From: Dirofilaria immitis
Lineage: Eukaryota; Nematoda; Chromadorea; Rhabditida; Onchocercidae
Direction: 5' to 3'
NCBI GenBank assembly: GCA_024305405.1
Contig: JAKNDB010000098.1
Coordinates: 3,343,501 to 3,407,500 of the forward strand
Length of the DNA: 64,000 nucleotides
The stretch's first letter is position 1. Each line of letters begins with the position of its first letter. Positions 1 through 13,460 of this stretch are shown in pieces. Position numbers and translations under genes: made by a program. The notes beneath the pieces were generated by a model, which was given only the letters and a program-made list of their open reading frames with translations, made no database searches and was not told the origin of the DNA.

Positions 1-135
1 TTCTCCAGCCGTTCCGCCTATTGTTACTCCGATTGCTACAGCTGAACCGTTTCCTCGGGCTCTTGAAATCGTTCCTATGGCCAGTAGCCGTTTTGGCAAT
101 TGTCCCTCTGCAGACTGCAGACTCGGTTCAGACAT
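1..135 (-). CDS. First exon of an unidentified gene leaving the window
   Basis: An ATG at 135 (minus strand) opens 45 codons without a stop up to the window edge. The protein begins MSEPSLQSAEGQLPKRLLAI and continues with a glycine/alanine/isoleucine-rich stretch (SAVAIGVTIGGTAGE). G+C is far above the surrounding sequence and codon use looks like the confident genes elsewhere in the window. The rest of the gene lies before base 1. I do not recognise the protein. The hydrophobic run near the end could be the start of a membrane segment or simply a Gly-rich core; this cannot be decided from 45 residues. No splice donor is seen, so the exon continues beyond the edge. Confidence 0.6.
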   Translation of the reverse strand, partial: MSEPSLQSAEGQLPKRLLAIGTISRARGNGSAVAIGVTIGGTAGE

Positions 136-3100
136 TTGAAATCCATAAAATTTAAACGATCTCAATGTAAGCAATAATTTAGCTAGAATAAAGCGAAGTG
201 TTGATTTCGCAAAAATGAAAAAATGTTGGGACATTAAATTCGATATAATCAGGATCAAGGAATATATTGTAGGATACATTGACAATTATTGAAAAGTTGA
301 AGTCAATAGTAACATAGTATTATAATGAAAAAAAAATGCTCGACTAAATTTTGCATATTATAATGAAAGAATCATTTCTTGAAAGGATATTTTAAAAATT
401 TAGAATTCAAAATCAAATAATCACTGATTCTTCATAGTTCATTTTTAAATATTATCGAATGCACAAGATTAAAGATATAATGGCAATCTCGACCAAATTT
501 TAAAAAGATTAAATTGAGTGAGCGAATTGCTATGACTTCTTCAATTACTTTTGGTGTGACATATACTGCTTACGATTGAATTTTGAAGTGTATTATTTCG
601 AGTGTGAAATGATTCAGATAATACGATGCAATTGCAATCGTCGTTGTCGTTATTGACAAAACTTATTTTAGATAAAATAAGAGCAACGAAATCGATCCTA
701 TGTAAAAAGAAAACCACAACATTAAAAATTATTTTATGCTAGTTATTTCAGATTAAATCTAGACAGAAAAAAATTTAATAATACAATGAAGCAGCATAAA
801 ATTTTAAGGTTAATTCTAGATGTTCCTTAATTAATTGCATTCTATGATTTGCGAAATTTTTGTTAGAAATAATTTTTCTGCGCATTATTATTTTTTTCTT
901 TTGTAATATAATCGCATCATATAAGTATAGTATTACTCAACTTTTATTAATCATTACGTATCAATTCATTGAAATTTCTCTAACAAGAAAGAGCTTAAAC
1001 CAGTTCTGTTAATTTTCGATTTTTGAAAATTCGATTTCAGTAGAAATTCTTCGAAAATTTCACTGAAAATAATAATGAAACTAATCATAAACAATTGGAA
1101 AAATATAAGAAAACCATGAAAGTTTTATATCGAATTTATAAAGACATGGATGATCAAATTTTAAAGATAGCAAATTGAAAATGATATATAAAATGATCGA
1201 CTCTGATGCTTTATTAGATTATGCATTTTTACTAGTATCCGGAAAAGAACTTTCTTGAAATAGATGCATTTTACCGAATACCAACTTTAACAAGGCTCTC
1301 TGCATGCGATAAAATCGATTAAATTTAAATTGGTTAAATGTTAATGATAGAGCTGATAAAGTGATATGATTGCAAAATTTTGAAATTTATTTTGTCATTG
1401 ATCCAAATGATAGTGAAAAATTGTAATTGCCAAAATTCAATCATTGCCTTCAGTAAAGACTTTCAAAAAGAGTTCTACGAAAAATATAACATTAGTAATT
1501 TTGTCATCGGTACCGTGCAGAAAACGCTACAAGAAAGGTTTAAATTTTATATCTAAGTTGATAATTTTATATATTGATAGTAAAGCACAGCAACTGTCAA
1601 CAAATGATTACAATCAGTGTCCTATTCTTAGATTCGTTTCCCTAGAAATTTATGCTGAGAAAAACTGTCTTGCTAGTTGACGTTTATCAGATAGAAAAGA
1701 ATAAATAAATATTTCGAGATGGATTTATTCTGTATAGATTCTGAAAATCGTAAATTTACGAAATTCTATCGATTAGCGATATATATATATGATGAAATCA
1801 TTTATTTAATAATGACAAAAGGACAAAAGCTGCTATATTCTTTAAGCACATCCGATTTGTTATAATTATCATAGCTTATTTTCCGTCGTATGAAAATAGG
1901 TGACATTGGTGTTGGAATAAGAGAAATATTTTATAATGTAATCTATATTGTTACTCATTATTTCGTCATTACTTCTAATTCCTTATATACTTCTTCTCTT
2001 CTACTCATTTTGACGACCTTTTCAACTCCCAGTATCAACGACATCGTACAACTTCTTTGTTTGTAAAAGTATTTATCCATTCGCTATATTTCCATCAAAT
2101 TTGTGTATTGTGCTTGCGACGAATAAAATCCATCATAACAAAAATCCTTTATACAACAAATCTCCATCCAAGTTTCCAATTCTTCAACATTACAAGATAA
2201 ATCTTTCATAACAGTTGGTAGAACTAATGATAACGAAGAGAATATCATGGTTGATAATCATTATCATACTAACAAGGACGCTAACAATATCCCACTTGGA
2301 TCACGCGATAAGAATATTCGTATTCGGTTTTTTTTCCGTTTTTTTACAAAAGAGTCGTTTAATTTTTTAATTTTTGAAAAATCTTTACAATTGTATTGTA
2401 GCAAAATATAGTATTGGTTTCAAAATATAGCAATATTTTAGCAGTAAAATAGCGTAGATATTTTTGAGTATAAATTATAAAAATTAGTAATTTTAGTCAA
2501 TTAGGTATTCATGCAAGATTAAAGCAAAATTCAGTAAAATATATTATGGAAGTTTATCGATGTTTCTCAAACGAATAGATATGATAAAAATTTTATTAGT
2601 TAACGAATGAGATTAATTTCTGGTCTATGTTAAAAATAGACAATTATCCGAAATATCACTAGCGGAATCGATTGCTAGATTTTCCTTTCCGTTAGCGTTC
2701 AATCGAAAGACTGCTCCTGCAATCTTCTTTGAGAATTTCTTTGAGCTTCTTTTGATATATTTGAGATTTGTATCGATTATTTGTCCTTTTTGTCTCTCCA
2801 GTAAGATTTCTGCTCATTCTGATGGGTTAAGATCCAAGTGAATGTTTCTAATTCGTTGAATAGTGAGGATTAGTTCACTAAATGTCAATCCTAGCGTAAT
2901 TTATAACATGCTAATTTTAGTATAAAAAGAACTTGCTTAGCCCGTGTCACTATAATAGAATGCAATTTACACATGCTAAAATAGCACAAAGATCAAATCA
3001 TGATTATAATAAGAAATTTCATGATATAAAAATTCTTTGATTAGTTTGTAATATCTATAATTTCAAAAATATTTCGTTTTTTTTTTTTTTTTTTGTTAAA

Positions 3101-5808
3101 ATATTTTATTGAATAATATAATTGAATGACCTTACACTTCGTGTTGATTCAACTGTAGGAAGTGCAAGTTGATATCTTCCGAATAGTAACGTCTGATTGC
3201 ATGTCATAAAATATTGCCATAATTGGATATATAAACCAAGTAACTGTTTTCGTATTTCTTTATTGCATGTAAAATATATAACCTAAAAAAAAAAAAAATA
3301 TTTGAAATTTTAAAGTTATAAAAATTAAAAAAAAATTTGAAGTTATAAAAATTAGTTAATGATTTTTTTTTTCTGTTACAATTAGAAAGAAATTTTTGGT
3401 ACAAAATTTTTAATAGGCATGATTTGTAACGTATAAAATACCGGATTTGAAATATGTGTAATAGAATAAAAAGAGAATGTAATGCGGCAATCCATTTATC
3501 ATTATATGTAATAATATGATATGATAGATAATATATGAGCATGTAGCTAGAAAATATTGCTACAACTACTACAATCTGAAATAAAATTTAAACTTTTTAT
3601 GTAATATGTAGGATAACATTTTTTTTTTTGATATCGGGGATAACACTTATTCGATTTGATTTAGGACCCTAAGAAATATAATGTAAGTGTAGTTATAAAA
3701 ATTAAATTTTTAAAGCTATTAAGTTAAAAATTTTAAATACGTAATTTATTCCTGGTTATGAAGGATCTTAGAATAATTCTTATACTAATAACATTAGTTT
3801 TTCTTTTGAGTTAGAAAGGTTAAATTTCTAATTTTCCAATTTCTAGCCAATCTATTCAAGCTTCTAATTTTTTCATATTTATACACTCTTTTTATCTTCA
3901 TGTTTCGCTATTATTTGACATCACTTATTTTACGTGAGGAGTGTATTATTGAAGGCCACTTATATGTCATCATTTTACTATATGTGGATGTTTGACATTT
4001 ATGTCAAAATGTGTAACATTTGCTGATGATTGTTGAATTGAACGATACATACATTCTCCAATGATCGGTGACATATAATTCAATAACTTATGAAAAAATT
4101 AATGTTTACGAGACCTGTAAAACAATCCTTTGCTGTTGACGACTTGCCTTTTGGAATGACTTTCTTGTTAATTCGATATGTGAATGTTGAGCTCCTAATT
4201 TCATCGACATTTCTAATAGCAAAACGCTTGCACTAGAAAAAGCATCATTAGAAAATTAAATGCACTTCAGGGAATTATCATTAGAAAATTCGAAATATGT
4301 TAGAGAGTCAAAAGTATCATCGGAATTAAAGTAAGCACAATGCTATCACATCAAAAATCATCCATTAATTTTTTTTTAATAAATTTTCATATATGCAAAG
4401 CTATTGCATTAGGAATAGCAACAATTTTTTTCATTTTTTTAAATAAATTTTTATAATTTTTACTAGAAATAATTTGCTGAAAAATTTATGAGTTGATTTG
4501 TGCATGAAATTTTGGAGAAAAATAGGAAACTAAAGAGCAAAAAAAATTTGAAAAAAATGAAATTTCGATTTTTCAGCAATTTCTCCTTTAATTCGTATCG
4601 ATAAAATCAAATTTTGTTTAGCCATTCATTTCATGAATTTATGAATAGCGATAGGTAAGGACAAAAGATAAAAGATAAAATTTTATATTATTAATTATGA
4701 ATTTAATCAAATTTGAAATAATTTGCTTTTGAGTATTTATAGTTTCAAGTTTTTATAGTTTTTTGTAGTTTTTTTATAATTTTTTACAGTTTCAGTTTTC
4801 AATTAATTTTTTAAGGCTTCCTATCAATAAATTTTTCTCAAGATTTGTTCCTCACAATAAAAGTGGAGAAAGGAAGAGAAATAAAGCGAAGTACAGCTCA
4901 TTTTACATTTTTTAATTATCTGATTTTTCTTTTTAGAAATCAGACGAATGAAATTCTTTTGCATATTTATCGAAAGTTGGGGACCGCGCAGAATCTAAAG
5001 ATTGAAAGTTTGAAAACAAAAACTAAAAATATATCAAGTTATAAGAGTGGATGTATTTCTTCGGGAATTTTTTTTTAAAAAATCATTTCTTTCCTGATTC
5101 TGATAATGGTATGTTGCAGATAAATTGACTTTAGTTTTACAAATTTAACTAGATTTATATTTTATTTTATTTTCCAATTTTTCATATTTTTTAAATCATT
5201 TAAAAATTTTGCTGTAGCTAATTTCAAACAAAAATCGTCTCATATCATTCATATCAAGAATAGTTGATTCTTTTCTTTTTTTTTCGTATTTTAATTCATA
5301 TATATATATATATATACATATAATTTGATAATGCTTCATTATCGTTAAAGAATAAATCCATCAATGACTTGCTGTTCCGTCGATATACTTTTCCTTTTTG
5401 CTCGATTAATAATTTGAACAAGTATTTTTCTACGACAAAATAAATGATAAAGAATGGATGAGCTAATAATAATAATAATAATAATAATATAAAAAAAAGG
5501 CATAATTTATTTATTCTTCATCAAAAATTGCTATCATTATAATTAATTTCATTGCATTATCATTTCATTTCATTTCATTTCCAACTTTATATTAATCGCT
5601 GAAATCGCTAGGAGAACTAAAAAAAATTAGTAATCCTTTTGTTACTAATGCTTTCATTGCATTTGATATCGTTGGTTATATGTTGTATGTACGGATTTAC
5701 TGTGTAATTTAAAACGTAAGCCAAAATTGTTCGCCTATTGTAATCTATAAGCTCTAACAAAGAGCTCCATTTATTTACACGCTCAAACAAAGGCTCTATT
5801 TCTTGTAG
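136..5808. other. AT-rich intergenic sequence
   Basis: About 5.7 kb in which I see no supportable gene. Short open frames (for example 1444-1680 plus and 4845-5078 plus) are of ordinary length for chance and resemble no family. Contents are poly-A/T runs, a (TA)n tract at about 5300-5320 and an (AAT)n tract at about 5467-5489. The last hundred bases contain the imperfect repeat GCTCTAACAAAGAGCTC / GCTCAAACAAAGGCTCT, just before the probable exon at 5809. Confidence 0.6.
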
Positions 5809-5907
5809 TCACAGAACTGTACCAGGATCCTCCATCTACACGAAAACAGATGGTCCTTTGCGCAGACCCATTCAAAACGATATGCTTCGACGAAGTCAGT
5901 CAGATGG
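5809..5907 (+). CDS. Isolated probable internal exon (33 codons)
   Basis: This is a 99-base island of much higher G+C than its surroundings. It is flanked by a good acceptor (TTTCTTGTAG before 5809) and a donor (GTATTA from 5908). Both boundaries are phase 2, so the exon keeps the frame when included. The open frame reads HRTVPGSSIYTKTDGPLRRP followed by IQNDMLRRSQSDG, a Ser/Arg/Asp-rich, low-hydrophobicity segment. A second frame is also open, but it lacks a matching splice phase argument. I do not recognise the protein. No partner exon was found within several kilobases, so the parent gene either has very long introns or this is a relic. The call rests on composition plus splice signals. 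Confidence 0.4.
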
Positions 5908-6400
5908 GTATTACGAGCTTCATTTTATTTCATTTTTCCTTTGAGTTATATCGTAATTAAAATTGTCTTCCTGATGATATCATTTAATTTGTATTATTGG
6001 TATTATAATCGCTGCATCCATTTATCGTAATGAAGATTTATTTACCCAAGTTTGAGGTGCTATCATTCAAAGCAGAAAAAACCCTCAATCTTTTTCACGA
6101 TTTAAAAATCGATGATATCTATCCAGTATTTCGTATGCATATGTAAATGCTAATTAATGCCAAAGTGGTGCTTAAGATTAGCCTTAATATTGGCCATCAG
6201 AAATAATGAAAATAATCATCTGATACATTGTAAATTGTAATTAATGATAAATAAATTTTCGACCAATTCTCAAATAGAGGCATTATAATTATTGATAAAC
6301 AAATTCATTGATCAAATTCTTAATATATCTCAAATTTAAAGAGATTATAGAAAAATTACTGATATATTTTTAAATATATTCCAAAAGATTGAGAAATTGT

Positions 6401-9400
6401 TTATATGATAACTGGTGATAAATTTGATAAAACCAACTGTTGAAGAGCACATTTCCTTTTCCAACGTTTGTATAGTTGTATTAGTATAATTGGATTTGAT
6501 ACGGATATTATCACAATAGCGCTTAATTCAAGCGGTGTATACATATAAATATACATGTTTGTTCGATTATGGATACCTAAATTTATGTATATCAAAGTGA
6601 AGAAAAAAAAACTGATCGTTTAGCATCAGATTTGTTGCTGAATTTTTTTAATGAATTTTTTTAATTATTTGCAAAATTATATATAATAAATATATTTAAA
6701 ATTAATTAATAATTGCTATAATTTTAACAATTGTTAACAAAACGAATAAAATGAAATACGAACTATCATCACGTTGATAACCAAAACTATAATAGTCATA
6801 ATTTCGTAGTGGAATAACCATACAGCATGCATTGAGTAATAGTAAGATTATATTTTGGACAATAAAAAATACCCAACAAAATATGCTGAAATTTATAGGA
6901 ATTTTCAAATAACAAATCAATATCAAAATAAAAATCCATTTATTTTGAAGATAGATAGCTTTTAATAAACGTTGTATATTGAATTGATTATATAATTTAG
7001 CTTAAAATTTATTGCATTATTCTAGTATGCATAACGGATGGAATAAGCTTGTAGCATATTAAAAAAAAGTGGAAAACTTGTTTTCGCTGAATGCATATAT
7101 GAGAATTTTTTAAGAATTATAATAACTTCATATTGACAAATAAATTTAATTTAGAAATTAATTTTTTCATTAAGTGAAAAAGATATTTTATTTATGTACG
7201 TTTTACATATATGTATGCATCATTCCCAAAATTATTTTAGAACATAAATATAATGAATTTAAAACGATTTTTTTTTTGATCCAATGCATTTTCTTGAAAA
7301 TGCACTGAAAATTATACTTTCTGCTGTTAAGAATTTTCTTTTATTCAGAAGAAAGTACCAAATAAAAAGACAAATTATTATTAATTGCGTGTTCAAACTA
7401 CCTGTAACTGCGTGTTTTTTCAACGAAACTATAATCGAATAACGACCATAAAACATTATTGCAGCCAATCGATCTAAGCAAACGGCACTTATATGTCTAA
7501 ATTCGTTTTTTTGATAACTTTTATTTATACGAAATTTTGTAAAAAAAAATTTGAAAATCTCGAGATGCTAATTAGAATCAAAAAGATAAATGTGCAGAAA
7601 AAAAGACTGAAATAATAAAAGACTGAATGATATTATAAACTTTGATACATTAGGATGGAAGATTGCATTAGCTAAGTTTGATTCATAATTAACGGGTAAC
7701 TAAGCTCAATAATTTTGCAAAAACAAAAGGCGGAAAATAGTTTAGAAAAAACTAGAGGCTTTTGAGATTGAAAGTTTTAAAAATTTTAAAACGAAGAAAT
7801 TCGTATTTGAAATAAATAATATTAAGCAAATATGAAAGAAATGTACAATATAAAATTCGAAAAATCTGTATGTTAGGAGTATTTGAAATAAGCAATATCA
7901 AAATCAATGAAAAAAATTAATGAGAATTAAATTTGAAATTATTATATTGTTTCATAAATTGTAATTATAAAATAAGTTCGTTACCAATTTGTTCTGTATG
8001 AACAGTTGGATCGATCTACGTATCAATTAATTTAATCAATGTATGGATCAAATTAATTTATGCTGTCTAGTTCAATTGACGAGTTAAAACAAATGAATTA
8101 TTTCATAATTAATTTTACAATCTGACTAATTGACTCAACCCACAATTATCTTCAAATGATTGAATTCCAAATGTATTCCTATTGGAAAACCGAGATAATT
8201 TCTAATATAGATATAAGGAAATAAATTGCTTTTTACATCGCTTATTATCCAACATAAGCAAATATTACGACATCTAATGCAACGGATCATTTAGTCTAAT
8301 TATCTTTATTCCATTTAAAAAGCCTATATGAAACGTTTAAAGTGTTGAAAGCTATTAATTGTCTGAAATATTGTGATGATCAAAGGCTTGCGTATGTATA
8401 TGAATATTGTCCATCTCTATTATCATACACGAAGACTCCTGGTTAATGGCATGTTTTTGAAGCATGGATTATTCAGTCAAGAAACATTTAGCATTCATTC
8501 ATCGTTTCCGGTCTCACAACATTCGGCTGCTAATCCCACTATCATTCTTCATTTTAAATTCTCGCATTTAACTTGCATTGTTAAGCATCCTTCCGCTTAT
8601 TTTGCTCAACGTATTTATTATCAATAAAAATATCACGATTGTCACATTTACATTCAAAGATTTAATTACTTAAATTTTCAGAATTATTTCCTTGATATAT
8701 TTCACGGTAAGAAGAAAATTTTTTGTAATCTATATAGCCTATGTCTAATTGATAATAAATGATTATGATTCATTTGAGTATCATATAAGCAAAGTTTAAA
8801 AATAACTTCATTTCTTATTTTTAATTAAATATTCGAATTTTGAACTAAAATTTACAATCGTCTATGAATTAAAGTTTTTGGAAAAACTAATAAAATTTTG
8901 TTAGAAAACGAAAAAAAAACAAAAAGCAATATATACGTGAGTGTAATTGCCCATGCAATCCAATCTATTGCATTTAATATTTTCATCCATAGCAATGGCA
9001 AATGTTGTCGTTTCAAAATTATCGGTGGATAAAGATATAATGTTGTCACAATACCATGCATCAGATCAGCAAATGCTAAGTTAAAAATAAGAATAAAGCT
9101 GAAAAAAGGTAAAGGTATAAATAAATTGAAACGATTGATTATATATTTAAATCGTAAAAGAAAAAGTATAATGCATAAGCAAATTAAAAAAAAATTGAAA
9201 CTTGGAAGAGTTGACATATTTTTTTAATAAAAAAAAAAAAAAGATAATAGCATAGAAAACATAGAAAAAAATGGATGATTGCGAAAAATGGAAGAAAATA
9301 AAAATTGAGAAAAAGAATATAATTTAAAAAATTAAATCAAAAAAAAAAGCGAACATAAAGACTAATTTTTGTCAATCAATATTAACCACTTTTAAAATGT

Positions 9401-9816
9401 TCAAAAAGTTTGACGTATTTCATTTAGGCTAATAATTTTGGCCTATGATATCAAGTTGACGCTATACAACATGGCATAAACGGCAAAATTGGAATATAAT
9501 TCTAAACTAATTCCGATAATTCCAAACAGCTATAATTGAAATGCTATGATTATTTTATGATTAAAAGCTAATGAATGAAAGAATTAGGAAAAATAAAAAA
9601 ATGAATCGATAATGAAAGCTCAGATAATTTTGAATATTTGAATAATCACCTTGCTCTATTTAAGTAATTAAATTTCACCAAAACTGTAATCAACGACATG
9701 TTACCAATTATTGCAACAAAACCAAGCGATTCCAAAATAACAAAGAGAGACAAATCGAATCCTGATACCCTGATAATATGATAAAGATAATATTTTGAAA
9801 ATTTGTACAAATTCAT
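6401..9816 (-). CDS. Class A (rhodopsin-like) G-protein-coupled receptor
   Basis: A seven-transmembrane receptor spread over at least five minus-strand exons. Exon 1 (9816-9650) starts at an ATG and carries TM1 with the GN motif (GFVAIIGNMSLITVL). Exon 2 (9098-8937) has TM2 with NLAFADL and the start of TM3 (IDWIAWAITLT). Exon 3 begins at 7496 and completes TM3 with CLDRLAAI, the DRY position, ending at about 7402 (CAG|GTAGTT). A later exon, with acceptor at 6885 and donor at 6773, holds a TM6-like FCWVFFI. The last exon (6576-6401) holds TM7 with SNPIIL, a basic helix 8 (QLYKRWKRK) and the stop. Exon phases agree at 1/2, 2/3 and 6/7. TM4 and TM5, expected between 7402 and 6886, could not be resolved; a missing base, a small exon or decay are possible. 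The ligand is unknown; peptide or chemosensory receptors of nematodes look alike at this level. Confidence 0.75.
8373..8627 (+). CDS. Small open reading frame inside a GPCR intron
   Basis: An 84-codon frame opposite in strand to the GPCR gene and wholly inside its second intron. Base composition is less AT-rich than the rest of the intron, and the stop codon overlaps an AATAAA hexamer, as a compact 3' end would. Against it, there is no recognisable domain, no signal peptide and no splice evidence. The sequence is His/Leu/Ser-rich and may be chance. Listed only because composition and the polyadenylation hexamer coincide. Confidence 0.15.
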   Translation: MMIKGLRMYMNIVHLYYHTRRLLVNGMFLKHGLFSQETFSIHSSFPVSQHSAANPTIILHFKFSHLTCIVKHPSAYFAQRIYYQ

Positions 9817-12800
9817 AAAATTTTATTCAAAGTTTAAAATTAGAAGTGGAAAAATAATAATAAGCATAATCATAAAATTATTCAATCATATTTTTCGATA
9901 TTAGGTAAAATGAATGCTAATTTATTTAACTCGAGAAGTGAGACTTTATTGCTATATTCATGAAAAATTTAATAATAAAATTGAAAAAAAAATTTATATT
10001 CAGCAATAATTTTGATTAGGAAATATTTTTCCTTCTTTAAATTTTTGTTTAAAATTTTTATAGGCAACTTCATTATGTTGACCAATATCATTAATTTTAA
10101 AAATGAAGAAAGAAACATATAACACTAACGTTGATATTTGATCGTTATTCATTGAAATATTTACTCTAAATTTTTTCAACAGCTATTCAAATTGATAAGT
10201 TAATTTTTGCTAAACAATAGCCGTTGCATGACATATAATAATGAATGACATTTATAGTTGAAATTTTAATCGTTCATATTAAAAGAGGTCAATGAAGCAA
10301 TCGTTAAATGTGGAATGTTGTCGGCCGATGAAATAATCAAACATTTATCAATGAATCAATCATATGGACATTCGATCAACCTGAAATTAATAGAAATTAT
10401 GATATTCGATGAAATTATAATCAAATAATTTAAATTCGCAAAATCTGTCTTTTATTTTGCAAAAAATATTTTGCATATTTAAAATCCTCAGTTTTACCAT
10501 TGCCATATTCTTGCATTTTCATAAATTGATTGTGAAATATTTTTATCAAACAAATCAAATCTACTATTATGTGATTATCAGTTAATATTGTTTATTTTAT
10601 AATAGACGTGAAATGTCAGATATAGTGCTATAACGAAATTATTTGCAAAATTTTTTTCTAATCAAATATGCAAATATGGCTAGAAGAAAATTTCACTGTC
10701 CATCAATTGCTTTGAATTAAATTTAAAATTTTAATCATATAAAAAGCATAAATAATATTGTTAAAATATAGCATTCTTTTATTTAATAAAAAATCAAAAT
10801 TATTGTAAATTATTATTAAAATGAAAAATGTCGATATATATATATATTCATACATTCATATATTCTCACCACCAAACAAAAATTCTCAATATACAGCGTT
10901 GTTAGTAGATTTTGTCAAGAATGTCACCTTAGATCTATTTTAACATCAAAATTTTTTTAAAAGCTATATCCTTAAACATTCATTATAAGATCAGAAATTA
11001 AGAAAGAGGTGGAATGGAGACGAGAAGGAGGAAGAAGTTAATTATTAATAGCGGGAGGAAAAGACTACAAATCTGAAGCTAACTATTATCTTGTTTCTCA
11101 ATAGCATCAATCTATTTTCATGAATTTCGTTTGAAGGACTAGAAAGATAATAGGATAATTTGATTTTGAAGATAACACGTGCATAGAAAACATGAGATTG
11201 TTATATCCGTATATGATTTAAAAATTTTAGCATCTAAAAAAAAAAAAAAAAAGTGAAGAGGCCAAGGTTACGATGCACTGTTGAAGTCGATTCAATGGCG
11301 AAAACAGCATGCTTACATATATAAAAATTGGTTCTTACAAATGCGCTTTTTTTTTCTTCTGGCCAATTTATCACTTTGGTCAAGAAAGATGGATTGAAAA
11401 AAGTATTTCTTTAAACGGGTATTGATGATAGACAAAATTCAGGCTCCATATAAGCAATATAATGATAACATCCGTTTGTTGAATGAAAATTCTAAAGATA
11501 AGGAAGGATGAGTTTCTAGATGATGAGAGAAGAAAGAATCATGATGAATTCAAGGCAATGAATTTTTCGAAATATGTTGATTAAGTCCAACTTCATGCTA
11601 AACCAATACAATCAATAAATCTCATGTGAAACAATTTCATCTTACACCACACTCTCAACTTAAATGAAATAGAGGAGTAATTGTTTTAATTGCTGAGAAT
11701 AATCAACTCTAAGCTGCAATATTTGATAAATTACAATGATAACAAAAATTTTCATAAAAATAGAAGGTGGTTAGATAAAATATATCAATAAAAGTTTCAA
11801 CAAAGCTAAAGAAAAAATAATGCATGTTACTAGCATACTAAAATCAGATAAAAGCCTATTGCTCTTTTTCGAAATAAGTATTCTTATATATATATATATA
11901 CATATACAAGAAGATATGTGAATAGTTTCAAATTGGAACGAAATTTTTTAAATGATCAAAATTTTAAAATAACAAAGTAACTTTGAAGTAATCGAAAATA
12001 ACTAAAAAAATTTTCAGAATCCTTTCATATTTATTCTTATAAAAAAAAAAATAATTTCGGAAAACTATAAAAATCGAACGAATACGACAGATGGAGATAA
12101 AGGGAATATAAAACGTAGAATGGTGATGTAAATTTTTTTTTTTGATATCATCCACTGATTTTCAAATTGGAATAATATATCTAAGATTATGCAAGGACGA
12201 AAATTTATGAATCATAAAATTATTTTAGAAAAATTTGAAAACTGAACGAAAACAAAGGCCTATTATTTGTCCTTTTTTTTCTGGGAAATTAGTTTAAAAT
12301 ATGAAACTTTTTGTTTAGCATACTTATGTTTCCATATTCTTATCAGCTTTTTCTTTATTTCAGATCAAAAAAGATTGATAAGAGAGAATTAAACAATTAA
12401 CAATGATTATGATTTTTTTTTAATTTTATTCCGTTCTCAAAACACCACCTATGGAATTTTTACCTTTCTTTTTTTTTTTGCTTAAATCACTTATCAAAGA
12501 AATAATCTTTTCGGATAAAATTATCAAAAAAAAAAAAAAAACGAAATGAAAGAACTCATATAGAAATAGTATGTATAAATTCGTAAACATGAAGTTATAT
12601 ATGAAACATAGGCGGTAAAAAAATAAAACGGCAAGGATATTTACGGATAGAACCATATTGATATGATATATTCAAACTGAAATTAGAGCAAATTACTACA
12701 TGATATCAATAATGGTGATAAAAAAATATGCAAGATATCACTAACAAACTAAAACTTTGTTTTCAAAAATATTTTACAAATAACAAAAAAAAAAAAAAAG

Positions 12801-13334
12801 CAAATTATATGCCAAGAAAAAAAGCTTCAGAAAACTCCCATTCAAATTTTCATAAATAGTAGTTAGTTGTAATACGTAAAAGTAAAAATGATTTTTATTT
12901 AAATAGCAAAAAAAAGTATTCTCTTTTAAGCATTTTCAAAGAGAATATGAGAGAGAGAGAATGGAAGAATTTTGAAAAAGAAAGGGAAGAGTAAGGAAAG
13001 ATGAAAAAGATGAAAGAGGGAGGGAAAAAAAATGAAACGATAAATGAATGTGAAAAATGATGAATGTATAATTAAATTGACAATTGCATAAAGAAAATTT
13101 CATGCAATTTACATATCTGATAGCTCATTTATCTTATTTTTGGTAATTTTACGAATCACAAAAAAAAATTTCTTTTTTGCCATTTTTATTTCTTCCGACA
13201 CTTTTTTTTCGTTTCTTTCTTTTTTTTTCTGCAATTATACGAAATATCGGTGTGTAGCAATTTTTAGGCATTAAAAATTTTGAACAATTTCAATCTGACA
13301 AATAGAATATTTCGTTTTTTTCTTTTTACTAAGA

Positions 13335-13460
13335 AAAAATGGTACTGTAGATGTATTTTAAACAGTACCGTATCAAGAAGTATTACTGTAGCAAAAAGAA
13401 TGTATTTTAAACAGTACCGTATCAAAAACAATACCGTATCAAGAAGTATTGTATATACAG
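13335..13460. repeat. Short interspersed units with ACAGTACCGTATCAA
   Basis: The motif ACAGTACCGTATCAA occurs twice and a shortened AATACCGTATCAAGAAGTATT once more, separated by TATTACTGTAGCAAAAAGAATG-type spacers. Related TACCGTAT strings recur in the repeat at 23,659. This is non-coding repeat; the open frame over it merely follows the repeat. Confidence 0.5.
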
